A stretch of 64,000 nt of DNA from Cytophagaceae bacterium (GTDB lineage Bacteria > Bacteroidota > Bacteroidia > Cytophagales > Cyclobacteriaceae). The translations under genes and the position numbers were made by a program. Positions within the stretch are counted from its first letter, which is position 1, and each line of letters begins with the position of its first letter. Below are positions 9,756 to 19,400 of this stretch, one piece after another. Under the pieces are notes generated by a model. It was not told the origin of the DNA. It worked only from the letters and a program-made list of their open reading frames with translations, and did not search any database. Location: positions 2,143,234 through 2,207,233 of the forward strand of contig CP030886.1 in NCBI GenBank assembly GCA_006969745.1, given 5' to 3'.

Positions 9756-10524
9756 ACTTAGCTTTCTTCTTAAATCGCAGGTAAGCCCAAACAGCCACGG
9801 CTATCACACCTACGCTAATAAACTGTGAATGAGACAGTACGCCATCAATGATATATCCACGTTCTTCGTCTCCTCGGAAGATCTCAATGATACCTCGCCC
9901 GAATGCATATAAAATGATGTAGATAAAAAAGAGCTGGCCTTCAAATCGATTGTGACGCTTGAGCATCAATAGAAGTGTCATGATACCGAAGATCAATGCA
10001 GCAGAGTATAATTGTGTTGGATGAAGCGACGTGTGTAAGGGCTCGGCCTGAGAAATCGGATCGGTAAATGTAACTGCCCAGGGCACATCACTAGGCGTTC
10101 CATGGCAACAACCTGCAAAGAAGCAACCAAGTCTACCTAGCCCGTGAATTATACAAGCCGTGATGGCAAGTCTGTCCATCAATGGCCAAAGAGGCCACTT
10201 CTCTTTTTTAAAGAACCACACGATCAAAGGAACCGCAAACAATAATGAGCCATAGAAAACAAACCCGGTTCGAAAGTTTTTGCTCATGTTTTCCCATGAA
10301 CTAAAGTAATAACCTGGATTTTCGAGATAGAAAAAAAGCTTACCTCCAACAAAAGCAGAAATGATAACCAAGATCGCCAGATTTTGAATTTGGTCGCGTT
10401 CAATGCCCAAATCCCGCTTGGCTACATGAGTCATGTAGAAAAAGCCAATTGTAGCTCCAATCATAATCATGAAGCCGTATGTATGAATGGCAAAGTCACC
10501 AATGGTAAATAGTACGGGGTGCAT
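9745..10524 (-). CDS. lgt: Prolipoprotein diacylglyceryl transferase
   Basis: Lgt transfers diacylglycerol from phosphatidylglycerol to the cysteine of prolipoproteins, the first step of lipoprotein maturation in the inner membrane. The 259-residue protein has about seven hydrophobic segments and the Lgt signature region HGLGRLGCFFAGCCHG (about residues 127-142), with the essential arginine in GRLG. The cysteine-rich form of the motif is typical of Bacteroidota. The Y..GRGIIEIFRGDEERG region near the C-terminus also fits. It faces the acyl-CoA ligase gene across a 96-bp divergent gap. Many lipoproteins in this window would be its substrates. Confidence 0.95.
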   Translation of the reverse strand: MHPVLFTIGDFAIHTYGFMIMIGATIGFFYMTHVAKRDLGIERDQIQNLAILVIISAFVGGKLFFYLENPGYYFSSWENMSKNFRTGFVFYGSLLFAVPLIVWFFKKEKWPLWPLMDRLAITACIIHGLGRLGCFFAGCCHGTPSDVPWAVTFTDPISQAEPLHTSLHPTQLYSAALIFGIMTLLLMLKRHNRFEGQLFFIYIILYAFGRGIIEIFRGDEERGYIIDGVLSHSQFISVGVIAVAVWAYLRFKKKAKFKK

Positions 10525-10620
10525 AAGCTAGCTAGTATGTTCACAGAAAATTAGGTGAAAATACTTACACTATTAAACCTCCGGGTGTGACAATTTTGCT
10601 GGCTTCAACCAGAATTCTAT

Positions 10621-12456
10621 ATGCGACTTTTCGATCTTCTTTACCAGCAGCAGGAAGAAAACCCGTTGGTAGATGCTTTCTCACACAAAATATTAGGTAA
10701 CTGGAAACAGTATAGCACCAGCGATTCCATTAAAATCATTAACCAACTGAGCCAGGGACTCATTGAATTTGGTGTAAAAGCCGGTGATAAAATATCAATC
10801 GTTTCCGAAGGAAGACCGGAATGGTGTTTTGTAGATTTAGCCTGTCAGCAAGTAGGTGCTATTTTGGTGCCCTTATATCCAACGCTAAGTAGCCTGGAAT
10901 ACAAAACTATTCTTGAAGAAGCCGAGGTGAAGCTAATTTTTGTATCAAACGGAGCAACGCTAAAGTCTGTAGATACGGCAGCTAGAGAACTTGATATTGA
11001 TTCAATCTACACATTCAACAAAATCGCTGGGGCAAAAAGCTGGATAGACGTACTCAGAGCCGGAAAGGGGAAAAATAAAGAGGCTGTAGAAAGGCATAAG
11101 CAATCTGTTAAAGCTGATGACGTTTGCACAATTATCTACACTTCAGGAACCTCCGGTCAGCCCAAGGGCGTAATGCTCACCCATTTAAATATTTATTCCA
11201 ATGTGGTAGAATCATCTAAAGTCAGCACATTGGATAAGGGAAAAGACAAGGCCTTAAGCTTTCTGCCACTCAATCATATCTACGAGAAGACAGGTATTTA
11301 CATCTACATATATAATGGAATCGGGATTTATTTTGCTGAGAGTCTGGAGACCATCGCTGAGAATCTAAAGGAGGTAAAACCGCATACGTTCAACACAGTA
11401 CCTCGATTGCTGGAGAAGGTATATGACAAGATTTTGAAAAAGGGAAGTGAACTTTCGACCATCAAGAAAGGAATATTTAATCGAGCGATTACACTTGCTT
11501 TAAATTTCAATCCACACAAAAAACAAGGTGCACTTTACGACAGGCAACTTTCCGTAGCAAATAAGCTGGTATTCAGCAAGTGGCGTGAAGCATTGGGAGG
11601 AAACATCAAGCAAATTCAATGTGGAGCATCAGCTCTTCAACCTAGACTAGCCAGGGTATTTTGGGCTGCCGGGATACATGTACTGGAAGGTTATGGACTC
11701 ACGGAAACATCTCCTGTGATTGCTGCCAATCGGATGAATGACTTCAGCTTTGGATCCGTGGGAAAGGTATATGATAACCTGGAAGTGAAACTGGGAGAAG
11801 AAGATGAAATTATGGTAAAAGGCCCAAGTGTAATGAAGGGCTACTATAAAAATGAGAAGCTAACTCGCGAAGTGCTTTCAGAGGATGGTTGGTTCAAAAC
11901 CGGAGACGTTGGCAAGATTCAAAAAGGATTTTTGTATATCACTGATCGTAAAAAGGAACTATTCAAAACCTCCGGAGGACTTTATATCGCTCCTCAGCAA
12001 GTGGAAAACAAATTGAAAGAAGCTGTGATTATTGAACAGGCGATGGTAGTGGGAGAGGGACAGAAATTCCCGGCAGTATTGATTATTCCAAACATGGACG
12101 AAGTACTCACACAATTAAGCGGTACCTATTCACTGATGGATTTTGAAGACATGCGCAAAGACCCCAAAGTGCGCGCCCTTTTCCAGAAAGAGTTAGATCG
12201 GGCAAATATTGAACTTGGCAATTGGGCAAAAATCAAAGAATTTCGACTCATCAATAAACCATGGTCTCCCGAAACAGGAGAGCTTACACCTACAATGAAG
12301 TTGAAAAGACGAGTAATACTTGACAAGTATAAGCCGGTGTTAGATACAATCTACACCTCTCAGTCAGAATTCGATCTATCAAAATTTGAAAACTTGAAAA
12401 TCGAAGATATGACCCTGGAAGAACTCGAGCAATTTGAAGCCATGGAGTCTTTGTAA
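10621..12456 (+). CDS. Long-chain fatty acid-CoA ligase (AMP-forming)
   Basis: A 611-residue member of the FadD/FAA1 (COG1022) type of adenylate-forming enzymes. It activates fatty acids to acyl-CoA through an acyl-AMP intermediate. The ATP loop IIYTSGTSGQPKG lies at about residues 169-181. The A5 motif EGYGLTETSP, the GWFKTGDVG motif and the KELFKTSGG hinge lysine region are all intact. The protein is full length for this group. It stands alone on its strand between lgt and a small lipoprotein gene. The product could feed phospholipid remodelling or beta-oxidation; chain-length preference cannot be read from the sequence. Confidence 0.92.
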   Translation: MRLFDLLYQQQEENPLVDAFSHKILGNWKQYSTSDSIKIINQLSQGLIEFGVKAGDKISIVSEGRPEWCFVDLACQQVGAILVPLYPTLSSLEYKTILEEAEVKLIFVSNGATLKSVDTAARELDIDSIYTFNKIAGAKSWIDVLRAGKGKNKEAVERHKQSVKADDVCTIIYTSGTSGQPKGVMLTHLNIYSNVVESSKVSTLDKGKDKALSFLPLNHIYEKTGIYIYIYNGIGIYFAESLETIAENLKEVKPHTFNTVPRLLEKVYDKILKKGSELSTIKKGIFNRAITLALNFNPHKKQGALYDRQLSVANKLVFSKWREALGGNIKQIQCGASALQPRLARVFWAAGIHVLEGYGLTETSPVIAANRMNDFSFGSVGKVYDNLEVKLGEEDEIMVKGPSVMKGYYKNEKLTREVLSEDGWFKTGDVGKIQKGFLYITDRKKELFKTSGGLYIAPQQVENKLKEAVIIEQAMVVGEGQKFPAVLIIPNMDEVLTQLSGTYSLMDFEDMRKDPKVRALFQKELDRANIELGNWAKIKEFRLINKPWSPETGELTPTMKLKRRVILDKYKPVLDTIYTSQSEFDLSKFENLKIEDMTLEELEQFEAMESL

Positions 12457-12520
12457 AAAAGCATAAACCTTTACGACATACTTGGCATAGGATTTGGACC
12501 ATTCTTTGAAAGTATCAAAA

Positions 12521-12898
12521 ATGAAAATTTTCAATTTAATTCTGGTCACTGCGCTGATTTTCGGATGTAAAGAAGATGTTGATACTAACACATTGATCGT
12601 ACAGAATGGATCGACAGTTTCAGCCACTATTCATGGAAAAAACTGGGTGGTCACTTTTCAAAATATTGAAGAAAATTCACTTTGTCCCGAAGATGCAAAT
12701 TGTATATGGCTGGGACGTGTGGTCGTGACACTTAAAATCAATGATCAAATCAGCGTTTTAGGCATCGGTGATTTACAGACCAACACCGAAGTGGAGATCG
12801 ACAATTCAATCACCATGGATGGAACTGTCATTACCTTGCTTGAGGCATTTGACCTTGAGCAAGAAAGTACTGCGAGGATCAAACTGCAGTTCGACTAG
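12521..12898 (+). CDS. Small predicted lipoprotein, unknown function
   Basis: A 125-residue protein with a lipoprotein signal peptide: MKIFNLILVTALIFGC, where IFGC is the lipobox and cysteine 16 would be acylated. I use the ATG at 12521; a TTG nine codons upstream would spoil the signal peptide. The mature part is a compact beta-rich domain with a CPEDANCIW segment whose two cysteines could form a disulfide. No family is recognised with certainty. The 3' end overlaps the convergent thioesterase gene by four bases. Confidence 0.7.
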   Translation: MKIFNLILVTALIFGCKEDVDTNTLIVQNGSTVSATIHGKNWVVTFQNIEENSLCPEDANCIWLGRVVVTLKINDQISVLGIGDLQTNTEVEIDNSITMDGTVITLLEAFDLEQESTARIKLQFD

Positions 12899-13377
12899 CT
12901 TTTAAAGACTGTCTCCTTATTCTCGCTGCTATCAAAGACCCGAATAGCTACTACGTCAGCTTCTGCTGTTTTAGTGCCATCTTCAGCCAGAAGCTCACAT
13001 GTCATAACAGTTTTTCTGCCCTTCACTTCGATTACGCGTGCTCGAAGCTCCACAGTAGTATTTGGAGTTGGGTTTAGGTATTTGACGGTTAGAGTCCCGG
13101 TTGCATAGCGGTATTCCGGTTCGGTATTCAGTGATCTACCCTCCTTTCGGTAAGCGTCTGCCATGGCAGTTCCCATGCAATGGCAATCAATAAGTGTGGC
13201 CATAATACCACCATTCATCAGCTGACTCCAGCCGTGATACTTTTCTTCTGATGTCCACTTGCACACAGACACTTCACCTTCCCAGTAGCTTTTGATTTGA
13301 AGGCCTTCGTGGTTGTGGCCGCATCCGAAGCAGACATTTTCCGGCATATTGTCCTGAAAATATTTTGACTCACTCAT
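12895..13377 (-). CDS. PaaI-like hotdog thioesterase
   Basis: A 160-residue single hotdog-domain protein. The N-terminal CFGCGHNHEGLQI is the typical CxxCG..GL entry of one PaaI/YigI-like subfamily, and the catalytic region is the long helix after NGGIMATLIDCH. Such enzymes hydrolyse acyl-CoA thioesters in the cytoplasm, usually as tetramers. The substrate is unknown. The gene is transcribed toward the small lipoprotein gene and away from the MBL hydrolase gene, with a 119-bp divergent intergenic region upstream. Confidence 0.8.
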   Translation of the reverse strand: MSESKYFQDNMPENVCFGCGHNHEGLQIKSYWEGEVSVCKWTSEEKYHGWSQLMNGGIMATLIDCHCMGTAMADAYRKEGRSLNTEPEYRYATGTLTVKYLNPTPNTTVELRARVIEVKGRKTVMTCELLAEDGTKTAEADVVAIRVFDSSENKETVFKS

Positions 13378-13496
13378 TTTACTAACTTTACAATAGAGAC
13401 TTTACACCAAATATTGAGATTTTTTTTCAGTTCGTTTCGAATGCTTGCAATAGAGACATAATAGACAGTAGCCTCGTACCAGAAAACTAACCGCGT

Positions 13497-14381
13497 ATGT
13501 ACCACACCTTAGACCTGCATTTTCAAAATTATGAACATGCCATTGCCGCCTTTGTTATAGAAACCGATGATGGTCCGGTTTTAATCGAATCAGGACCATA
13601 CAGTACATTTTTAAGCTTGGAGAATGGCCTCAATGGCCTTGGGTATAAAGTAGGAGATGTCAAACATGTGCTGCTTTCACACATTCATTTCGACCATGCC
13701 GGGGCAGCCTGGGCTTTTGCTGAAAAAGGTGCCAAGGTTTATTTACATCCGTTTGGACATGATCACATGCACGACCCGACTAAACTAGTAGCTTCAGCCA
13801 CTATGATCTATGGAGATCAAATGGATACACTTTGGGGAAAGATGGAAGGCATCTCAAAGAAAAACTTAAGAGTGGTAGATCATGAAGAGGTGGTTGAGAT
13901 TGGAGGACATAGTTTTCGTGCTTTGCACACGCCCGGACATGCCAAGCATCACATCGCGTGGCAATGGAAGGATACCATTTTTACCGGAGATGTTGCGGGT
14001 GTCAAGATAGAAGGAGGCCCAGTGGTTCCGCCATGCCCACCACCTGACATCAATATCGAGGATTGGATGCACTCCATCGATCTGGTGCTCTCAAAAAATC
14101 CCAACCGATTGGTACTCACCCACTACGGGGAGGAAATCAACCCAAACATTCACATGACAGAGTTGAAGGAAATCCTGAATGACTGGGGACAATGGATTCG
14201 GGTCAAATGGCAAGAGGGATTAAGTAACGATGAGATCACACCACTTTTTATGAAGTATACGGAGAAACAACTTCGAGACAGAGGTGTATCCGACCATGGC
14301 ATTAAGCAGTATGAGGCTGCAAACCCTTCATGGATGAGTGTAGCCGGTTTGGTACGATACTGGAAGAAAAAGCAAGGGTAG
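13497..14381 (+). CDS. MBL-fold metallohydrolase
   Basis: A 294-residue metallo-beta-lactamase-fold hydrolase. The metal-binding motif HIHFDH is at residues 62-67. The second histidine is in LHTPGHAKHH, the bridging aspartate in FTGDVAG, and the last histidine in LTHYG. The domain ends near residue 225 and a helical tail of about 70 residues follows. The family covers thioesterases, lactonases and many uncharacterised hydrolases; nothing here fixes the substrate. The next gene starts at the base after its stop codon, so the two are almost certainly co-transcribed and translationally coupled. Confidence 0.85.
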   Translation: MYHTLDLHFQNYEHAIAAFVIETDDGPVLIESGPYSTFLSLENGLNGLGYKVGDVKHVLLSHIHFDHAGAAWAFAEKGAKVYLHPFGHDHMHDPTKLVASATMIYGDQMDTLWGKMEGISKKNLRVVDHEEVVEIGGHSFRALHTPGHAKHHIAWQWKDTIFTGDVAGVKIEGGPVVPPCPPPDINIEDWMHSIDLVLSKNPNRLVLTHYGEEINPNIHMTELKEILNDWGQWIRVKWQEGLSNDEITPLFMKYTEKQLRDRGVSDHGIKQYEAANPSWMSVAGLVRYWKKKQG

Positions 14382-14939
14382 ATGCTAATTGCAAATGAAT
14401 CTTTTGAAAAGCTGACGGACCTGAGCAACCAGTCTGAGTATGAATTTTGTACGTTCAAAAATTGTGACTTTGCAAATGCAAACCTATCAGCGACCAAATT
14501 CATTGAATCAGAATTTATTGATTGCAACCTCAGCAACGTCAAGTTTGACGAAACCTCCATTTTAGATGTCAAATTCAAAAACTGTAAAATGTTGGGCATA
14601 CAGTTTGATCGCAGCAATCAACTACTATTCTCCGCCTCCTTTGAAAACTGTCAATTGAATGACTGTACTTTTTTTGAAATGAAATTACGTCAGGCCGAAT
14701 TTATCAATTCAAGCCTTGAGGGCGCAGACTTTACAGCCGCGGATATGAAGGATGTGAAAATTACCGGATGTGATTTGTTCAATACAAGCTTTGATCGAGC
14801 CAATCTGGAAGGTGTAGATTTTAGCATGTCCGTACGACTTCAGATTGATCCGGAAATCACGAAACTGACCAAAGCGAAGCTATCACTGGCTCAGCTTCCT
14901 GGTTTACTTTCCAAATACGACCTGAAGATTAATGGATAA
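14382..14939 (+). CDS. Pentapeptide-repeat protein, Qnr/MfpA-like
   Basis: A 185-residue protein made almost entirely of A(D/N)LxX-type pentapeptides (CTFKN CDFAN ANLSA, and so on), predicting a right-handed quadrilateral beta-helix that mimics DNA in shape and charge. The C-terminal helical segment LAQLPGLLSKYDLKI resembles the dimerisation tail of Qnr and MfpA, which bind DNA gyrase and protect it from quinolones. Qnr proteins are about 218 residues; this one is shorter and gyrase binding is inference only. Its ATG directly follows the TAG of the MBL gene with no spacer. Confidence 0.82.
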   Translation: MLIANESFEKLTDLSNQSEYEFCTFKNCDFANANLSATKFIESEFIDCNLSNVKFDETSILDVKFKNCKMLGIQFDRSNQLLFSASFENCQLNDCTFFEMKLRQAEFINSSLEGADFTAADMKDVKITGCDLFNTSFDRANLEGVDFSMSVRLQIDPEITKLTKAKLSLAQLPGLLSKYDLKING

Positions 14940-14942
14940 AAA

Positions 14943-14963
14943 AAGGCCTCCAAAGGAGACCTT
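14943..14963 (-). terminator. Intrinsic terminator of the SusC/SusD operon
   Basis: The nine-base arms AAGGCCTCC and GGAGACCTT pair with one mismatch around a three-base loop. Read on the minus strand, the stem is followed by a run of seven T, ten bases after the SusD stop codon. The plus-strand side has only a weak T-run, so termination of the pentapeptide gene here is less certain. Confidence 0.8.
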
Positions 14964-14972
14964 AAAATTTTG

Positions 14973-16472
14973 TTAGTTGCACAGTCCCGGGCTCGCATCA
15001 CATTCTGATTGAGGTATCGGTAATATCAAAGCATCATCCAGTGGGTTGAACAACGAAATATTGAACACCCTTCTTCCGGAAGCGGCCCATCGCTTAAGGT
15101 CGTGAAAGAACACGCCTTCGTAAATTAATTCTCGATTTCTTTCGATCAACAAGCTATCGTAAAACTCATCAGCAGTTAATGTATCCGTAAGAGCAGTAAG
15201 ACCCGACCTGGTTCTCACTGCATTAAGGTCATTTAAAGCACTGCCAGTGACCGGAGAAACGAATCCCCCGTCTTCAAGTGTTGCCTCTGCTCTCGAGAGA
15301 AGTAATTCCGCCAAACGAATAACTGGGATGTTAGCATCTGTTCTATAAAATTTGGCGGTACTCACCGCAGTAGTATTGATTACATCATTATAGTAAGCTG
15401 CATTGCTATTGATGTCTTGGATAGAAGAGTTGATATTAAGGTCATCTTGAAGCCTGTATCGGTCATCAGCAGCATAGAATCCGGGTCCAGTTCCAAAGTC
15501 ACTTGCAAGTATATCATGATTAACATTTAATGCAGCAAATCCAACTCCGGTCAGAGATGCAAGATGTGCCACCAAGCCAGACCTTGTTGCAATACTACCT
15601 GTTGAAGACACTGAGTTTTGCTGTATTAAAAAAACGTCCTCGCTAGAAACAGCTGTATTATTGAAAGCATCCATAACATTAGCATTCAGTGAGTAATTAG
15701 GAATCAATTGATTCAGGTATCCTAGTGCTGTACTGAAATCATTTTGCTGCATCGTTATTCTAGCGAGCATTGCTCTGCAAACGTTAATGTCAATTCTGCC
15801 TTCAAAAACACCTAGCAATTGCTCAGCTGATTCTAAATCATTAATAGCTCTTGCATATACTTCCCCAACAGATGAGCGATCCAAATCCGGAATATCATTC
15901 GCGTCTACAATTTGATCAAGTAAAATTGGGACAGCAGGCTGATTGGTGTTACCAGCTTGATATTGAGGACCCCAAAACCGTGCTAATTCAAAATATAAAA
16001 TTCCTCTAATGGCAAGAGCTTCTCCCTGAATACGATCCTTAAGTGAGTTATTATCTACCCGATCAATATTGGCTAAAATTCCATTGACAATGTTGATTGT
16101 TTCGTACGCCCTTCGCCAGTTTGCTTCTACTCTCGCATTTATAGAAAGTATATCCTTATCCATAAAGTCTTGATAATTAGGAGCCTCACTTGCTCTCCAG
16201 AAAAAGATGCTATTCTTATTTCTTGCGAGCAGAGTCCCCATGATTTGAAAATCACCGCCATATAGTTCACCTCCATCTCCACCATCATAAATGCCTCCAA
16301 GGTTCACGTATGCACCATTCAAAGCATCTTCGAAGTTTTGATCTGAAATGTAGATATCCCCACTTAGTGAATTTTCTGCATCTATATCTAAAATATCATC
16401 GCACCCTATCAAAAGAACTGAAATGAAGAGAACGAAAAATTTATTGTTAGCTATTGTTTTCATAGTATTCAT
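14973..16472 (-). CDS. SusD/RagB-type outer-membrane lipoprotein
   Basis: The SusD partner of the SusC transporter. It sits on the outer face of the outer membrane as a lid that captures a nutrient, typically a glycan or peptide. The signal peptide contains the lipobox LIGC (CDDILDID follows), and the helical TPR-like SusD body ends with the usual RNRELIYEGVFFHDLKRW segment. I place the start at the ATG at 16472, one base after the SusC stop; an ATG three codons later is also possible. A longer open frame to 16535 overlaps SusC and lacks a usable signal. No carbohydrate-active enzyme is adjacent, so the ligand cannot be deduced. Confidence 0.92.
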   Translation of the reverse strand: MNTMKTIANNKFFVLFISVLLIGCDDILDIDAENSLSGDIYISDQNFEDALNGAYVNLGGIYDGGDGGELYGGDFQIMGTLLARNKNSIFFWRASEAPNYQDFMDKDILSINARVEANWRRAYETINIVNGILANIDRVDNNSLKDRIQGEALAIRGILYFELARFWGPQYQAGNTNQPAVPILLDQIVDANDIPDLDRSSVGEVYARAINDLESAEQLLGVFEGRIDINVCRAMLARITMQQNDFSTALGYLNQLIPNYSLNANVMDAFNNTAVSSEDVFLIQQNSVSSTGSIATRSGLVAHLASLTGVGFAALNVNHDILASDFGTGPGFYAADDRYRLQDDLNINSSIQDINSNAAYYNDVINTTAVSTAKFYRTDANIPVIRLAELLLSRAEATLEDGGFVSPVTGSALNDLNAVRTRSGLTALTDTLTADEFYDSLLIERNRELIYEGVFFHDLKRWAASGRRVFNISLFNPLDDALILPIPQSECDASPGLCN

Positions 16473-16473
16473 T

Positions 16474-19400
16474 TTACAGTCCAATTTTGATTCCTGACAT
16501 AATAATTCGTGGTTGCGGAGTATTGAAGTTGTCAATGCCTCTGCTTATGTTTTGCCCGATGATTCCATCTAGTGGGTCAAAATAACTGACATCAGGATCA
16601 TATCCGATGTAGTCCGTAAAAGTCAAAAGGTTGGATGCTGAGATGTAGACACTCATGTTTCTAAGTCCGCCTAAGCTATTCAACATCGATTCCGGGAAGT
16701 TGTACGTTAGTGTAATATTTTTTAATCTGATGTAATCTCCACTGGACAACCATCGGCTACTCTGTAGAGGGAAGTTATTTGTGGGATCCAAACGTGGGAT
16801 GTTTGTTACATCACCTGGTGCATACCAGCGACCCATTTGATCTTGCGTTTGACCTAGATTAAGAATTCCACTATTGGATAAAAATTCACCGGTTTGAAAA
16901 TAGAGATCAACACCTGATACAAACTGAAACATGAATGAAAATTCAAAATTCTTGTAAGCAACAGAATTTGTAATCCCTCCAAAAAGTTTTGGATTAGGAT
17001 CCCCAACAATCATCCGTGGTGCCTCATTCCAATCATCTGTAGTGCCTCCTTCTCCATCATCATAGAGAGAATTTCCAGTGTCAGGATCTACACCTACAAA
17101 TTTTTTCATGTAGAAAACGCCAGCAGATTCACCTTCTCGAAACGCATTTACACCTACAGTTAGTGGAGGCAGACTACCCAAATCCTCAATGGTATTCTTA
17201 TTGGAAGAGATGTTGAAGTCTGTGGTCCAAGAAAAATCTGCTTTCTGAATGTTTACCGTATTCAAGTTGATTTCAAACCCCTGGTTTTTCATCTCAGCTA
17301 CGTTAGCGAGATATTCTGAAAAGCCTGTGTAAAGTGGTGGAGGAACCGGAAACAACAAATCGCTGGTTGTTTTTATGTAATAATCAAATGAGCCACTCAC
17401 CCGATCATTGAGAATGCCAAAATCCAACCCAAAATTAAGTTGTGAGGTTGTTTCCCATTTCAAATCTGCGTTGGCAAGATTTGCTGGTTCCAAAGTTGCG
17501 TTCAGGCCATATCTAGAAGATCTGAAATAATTTTGGCGATAAGCAAAATCATCTAAAGGGGTGTTTCCGACAAGCCCAAAACTTGCCCTTAGCTTCAAAG
17601 AGCTAACAGGCTCTACGTCAAAAAAAGAAGCGTTATGGATCTTCCAACCAGCAGAAACTGCCGGGAAAAAACCAAACCTGTTACTGCTACCAAACTTTGA
17701 GCTTCCATCCATCCGTCCGCTTAGTTGAAAATCAAACTGATCTCCAAGTCCATAGGTTATTCGCGTATAGGCAGATAGAAATACAAATGCGCTTCCTGGA
17801 ATACCTGCGTCAGTAGGGAAGAAGGTATCGTTGAATGTAAATGATGCTTCAGATTTCTGATACGAACCACCCAGAATAATAGAAAGATTATCGCTATCTC
17901 TTACTTGATCATTGTACGTAAGCCAGCCATTAAATATTGTGTTAGTCACTTCTTCTGTACTAGTCCTTGTTCTGCCTCCACCAGAGCCTGCACCATCTTG
18001 CGTTTGTGATCCCTGAAAACGATCAGATTCAATATTGCTTATATCTACACCACCGTTGATATCGGCTGATAGTTTTTCATTAATTTGATATTTAAGCCCA
18101 AGGCTACCTATTATACTGTTGTTAGTTACGATGTAAGAGGAGTAGTTGACCTCAGTTAAAGGATTGTACTCTAAACTACGAACGTCCAATTGAAAATTAT
18201 TTGAGGGACTATATGTGTCCGAAGCAGGAAGTACTATGGCTTGCAATGGGAAAGCCAAATCCTGATTTTCCGGAAGTCGATTATCCTTAGTATGGATGTA
18301 GTTAAAATTTAGATTAGCAGAGAGTCGGTCAGTAATTTTACTGTCTAATGAAAGTGATCCGTTAAACCGGTCAAACTTATTGCCTATCAAAATACCTTCT
18401 TGCGTGGTGTAGCCCACAGAAGCAAAATATCCCAGCTCCTCCGATCCTCCTTGGAAATCTACATTGGCTCGTTGAGAAGTCCCACGGCGAAATACTTCAT
18501 TTTGCCAGTCAGTACTACCGCTTGTCCTCAATTCATCATAAAATCCCGGAATATTAAGGTTAATCGTTTGACCTACACCACCACTAGGTACAAATTTTAC
18601 AGAATCAATGCCTGAATTATAAAATGTTTCCAAAAACTGCCGGTCAATTTGATTGTATGTAACTCCGTCAATTTCGATCACAGGATTGAATACTAAATCA
18701 TTGGCTAAGTCTTCAAATCCTCTCAGAATAAACTCAAAAGTTTGAAGGAGATTCTCATCGCCACTTTGTATATCTAATTTCTTAGGTGTTTCACTAACAC
18801 CAAATTGATAATCTACATTCACCTGTAGTCCACCAGTGTTGCCACCTTTTGTGTTAATGATGATAACACCGTTTGCGGCTCTGGAGCCGTAAATTGCTGT
18901 GGCTGATGCATCTTTAAGTATTTCAATAGACTCAATATTGCTTGGGTTAATATTGGATTGATTTTGTGACGCAAGAGGAACACCGTCTACAACATATAAT
19001 GGTTGATTGGATGCAGTCAGCGAGGAACCACCTCTGATTCTAACTTGAGTTGGTTGCCCAAGCGTACCACTGGAGTTTTGTACAAACAAGCCGGCGGTTA
19101 CACCCTGGTTGGCTTGCTCCAAGTTGATTAGTGGTGCAGGACTTACGTCTTCGGCGGCTACACTCGATACACTACTTGTCAATTCGTCTTTGCTTTGTGA
19201 ACCAATGCCCATGTTTACCACATTATCAGAGCTGCTGCTCGATCGCATGTTTATAGACATTGAGTTTTGTCCTGTCAAATAGATTTTTTGAGTTTGAAAT
19301 CCGTCTGCAGTTATTACCAAAGTTTCATAACCATCCGTCAACTGAATTGTAAAGTTTCCATTTTGATCTGTGGTTGTTGAATTGGCAGTGCCTTCGACTT

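Noticed and set aside
12494..12520. Extension of the small lipoprotein to an upstream TTG
   Set aside because: It would place nine extra residues before a clear lipoprotein signal peptide.
13391..13457. CAATAGAGAC repeated twice upstream of the MBL gene
   Set aside because: Two ten-base copies 57 bp apart in AT-rich DNA may be chance; no symmetry or promoter overlap was found.
16473..16535. Extension of SusD into the end of SusC
   Set aside because: The extra residues are not a signal peptide; the ATG at 16472 follows the SusC stop and gives a proper lipoprotein signal.
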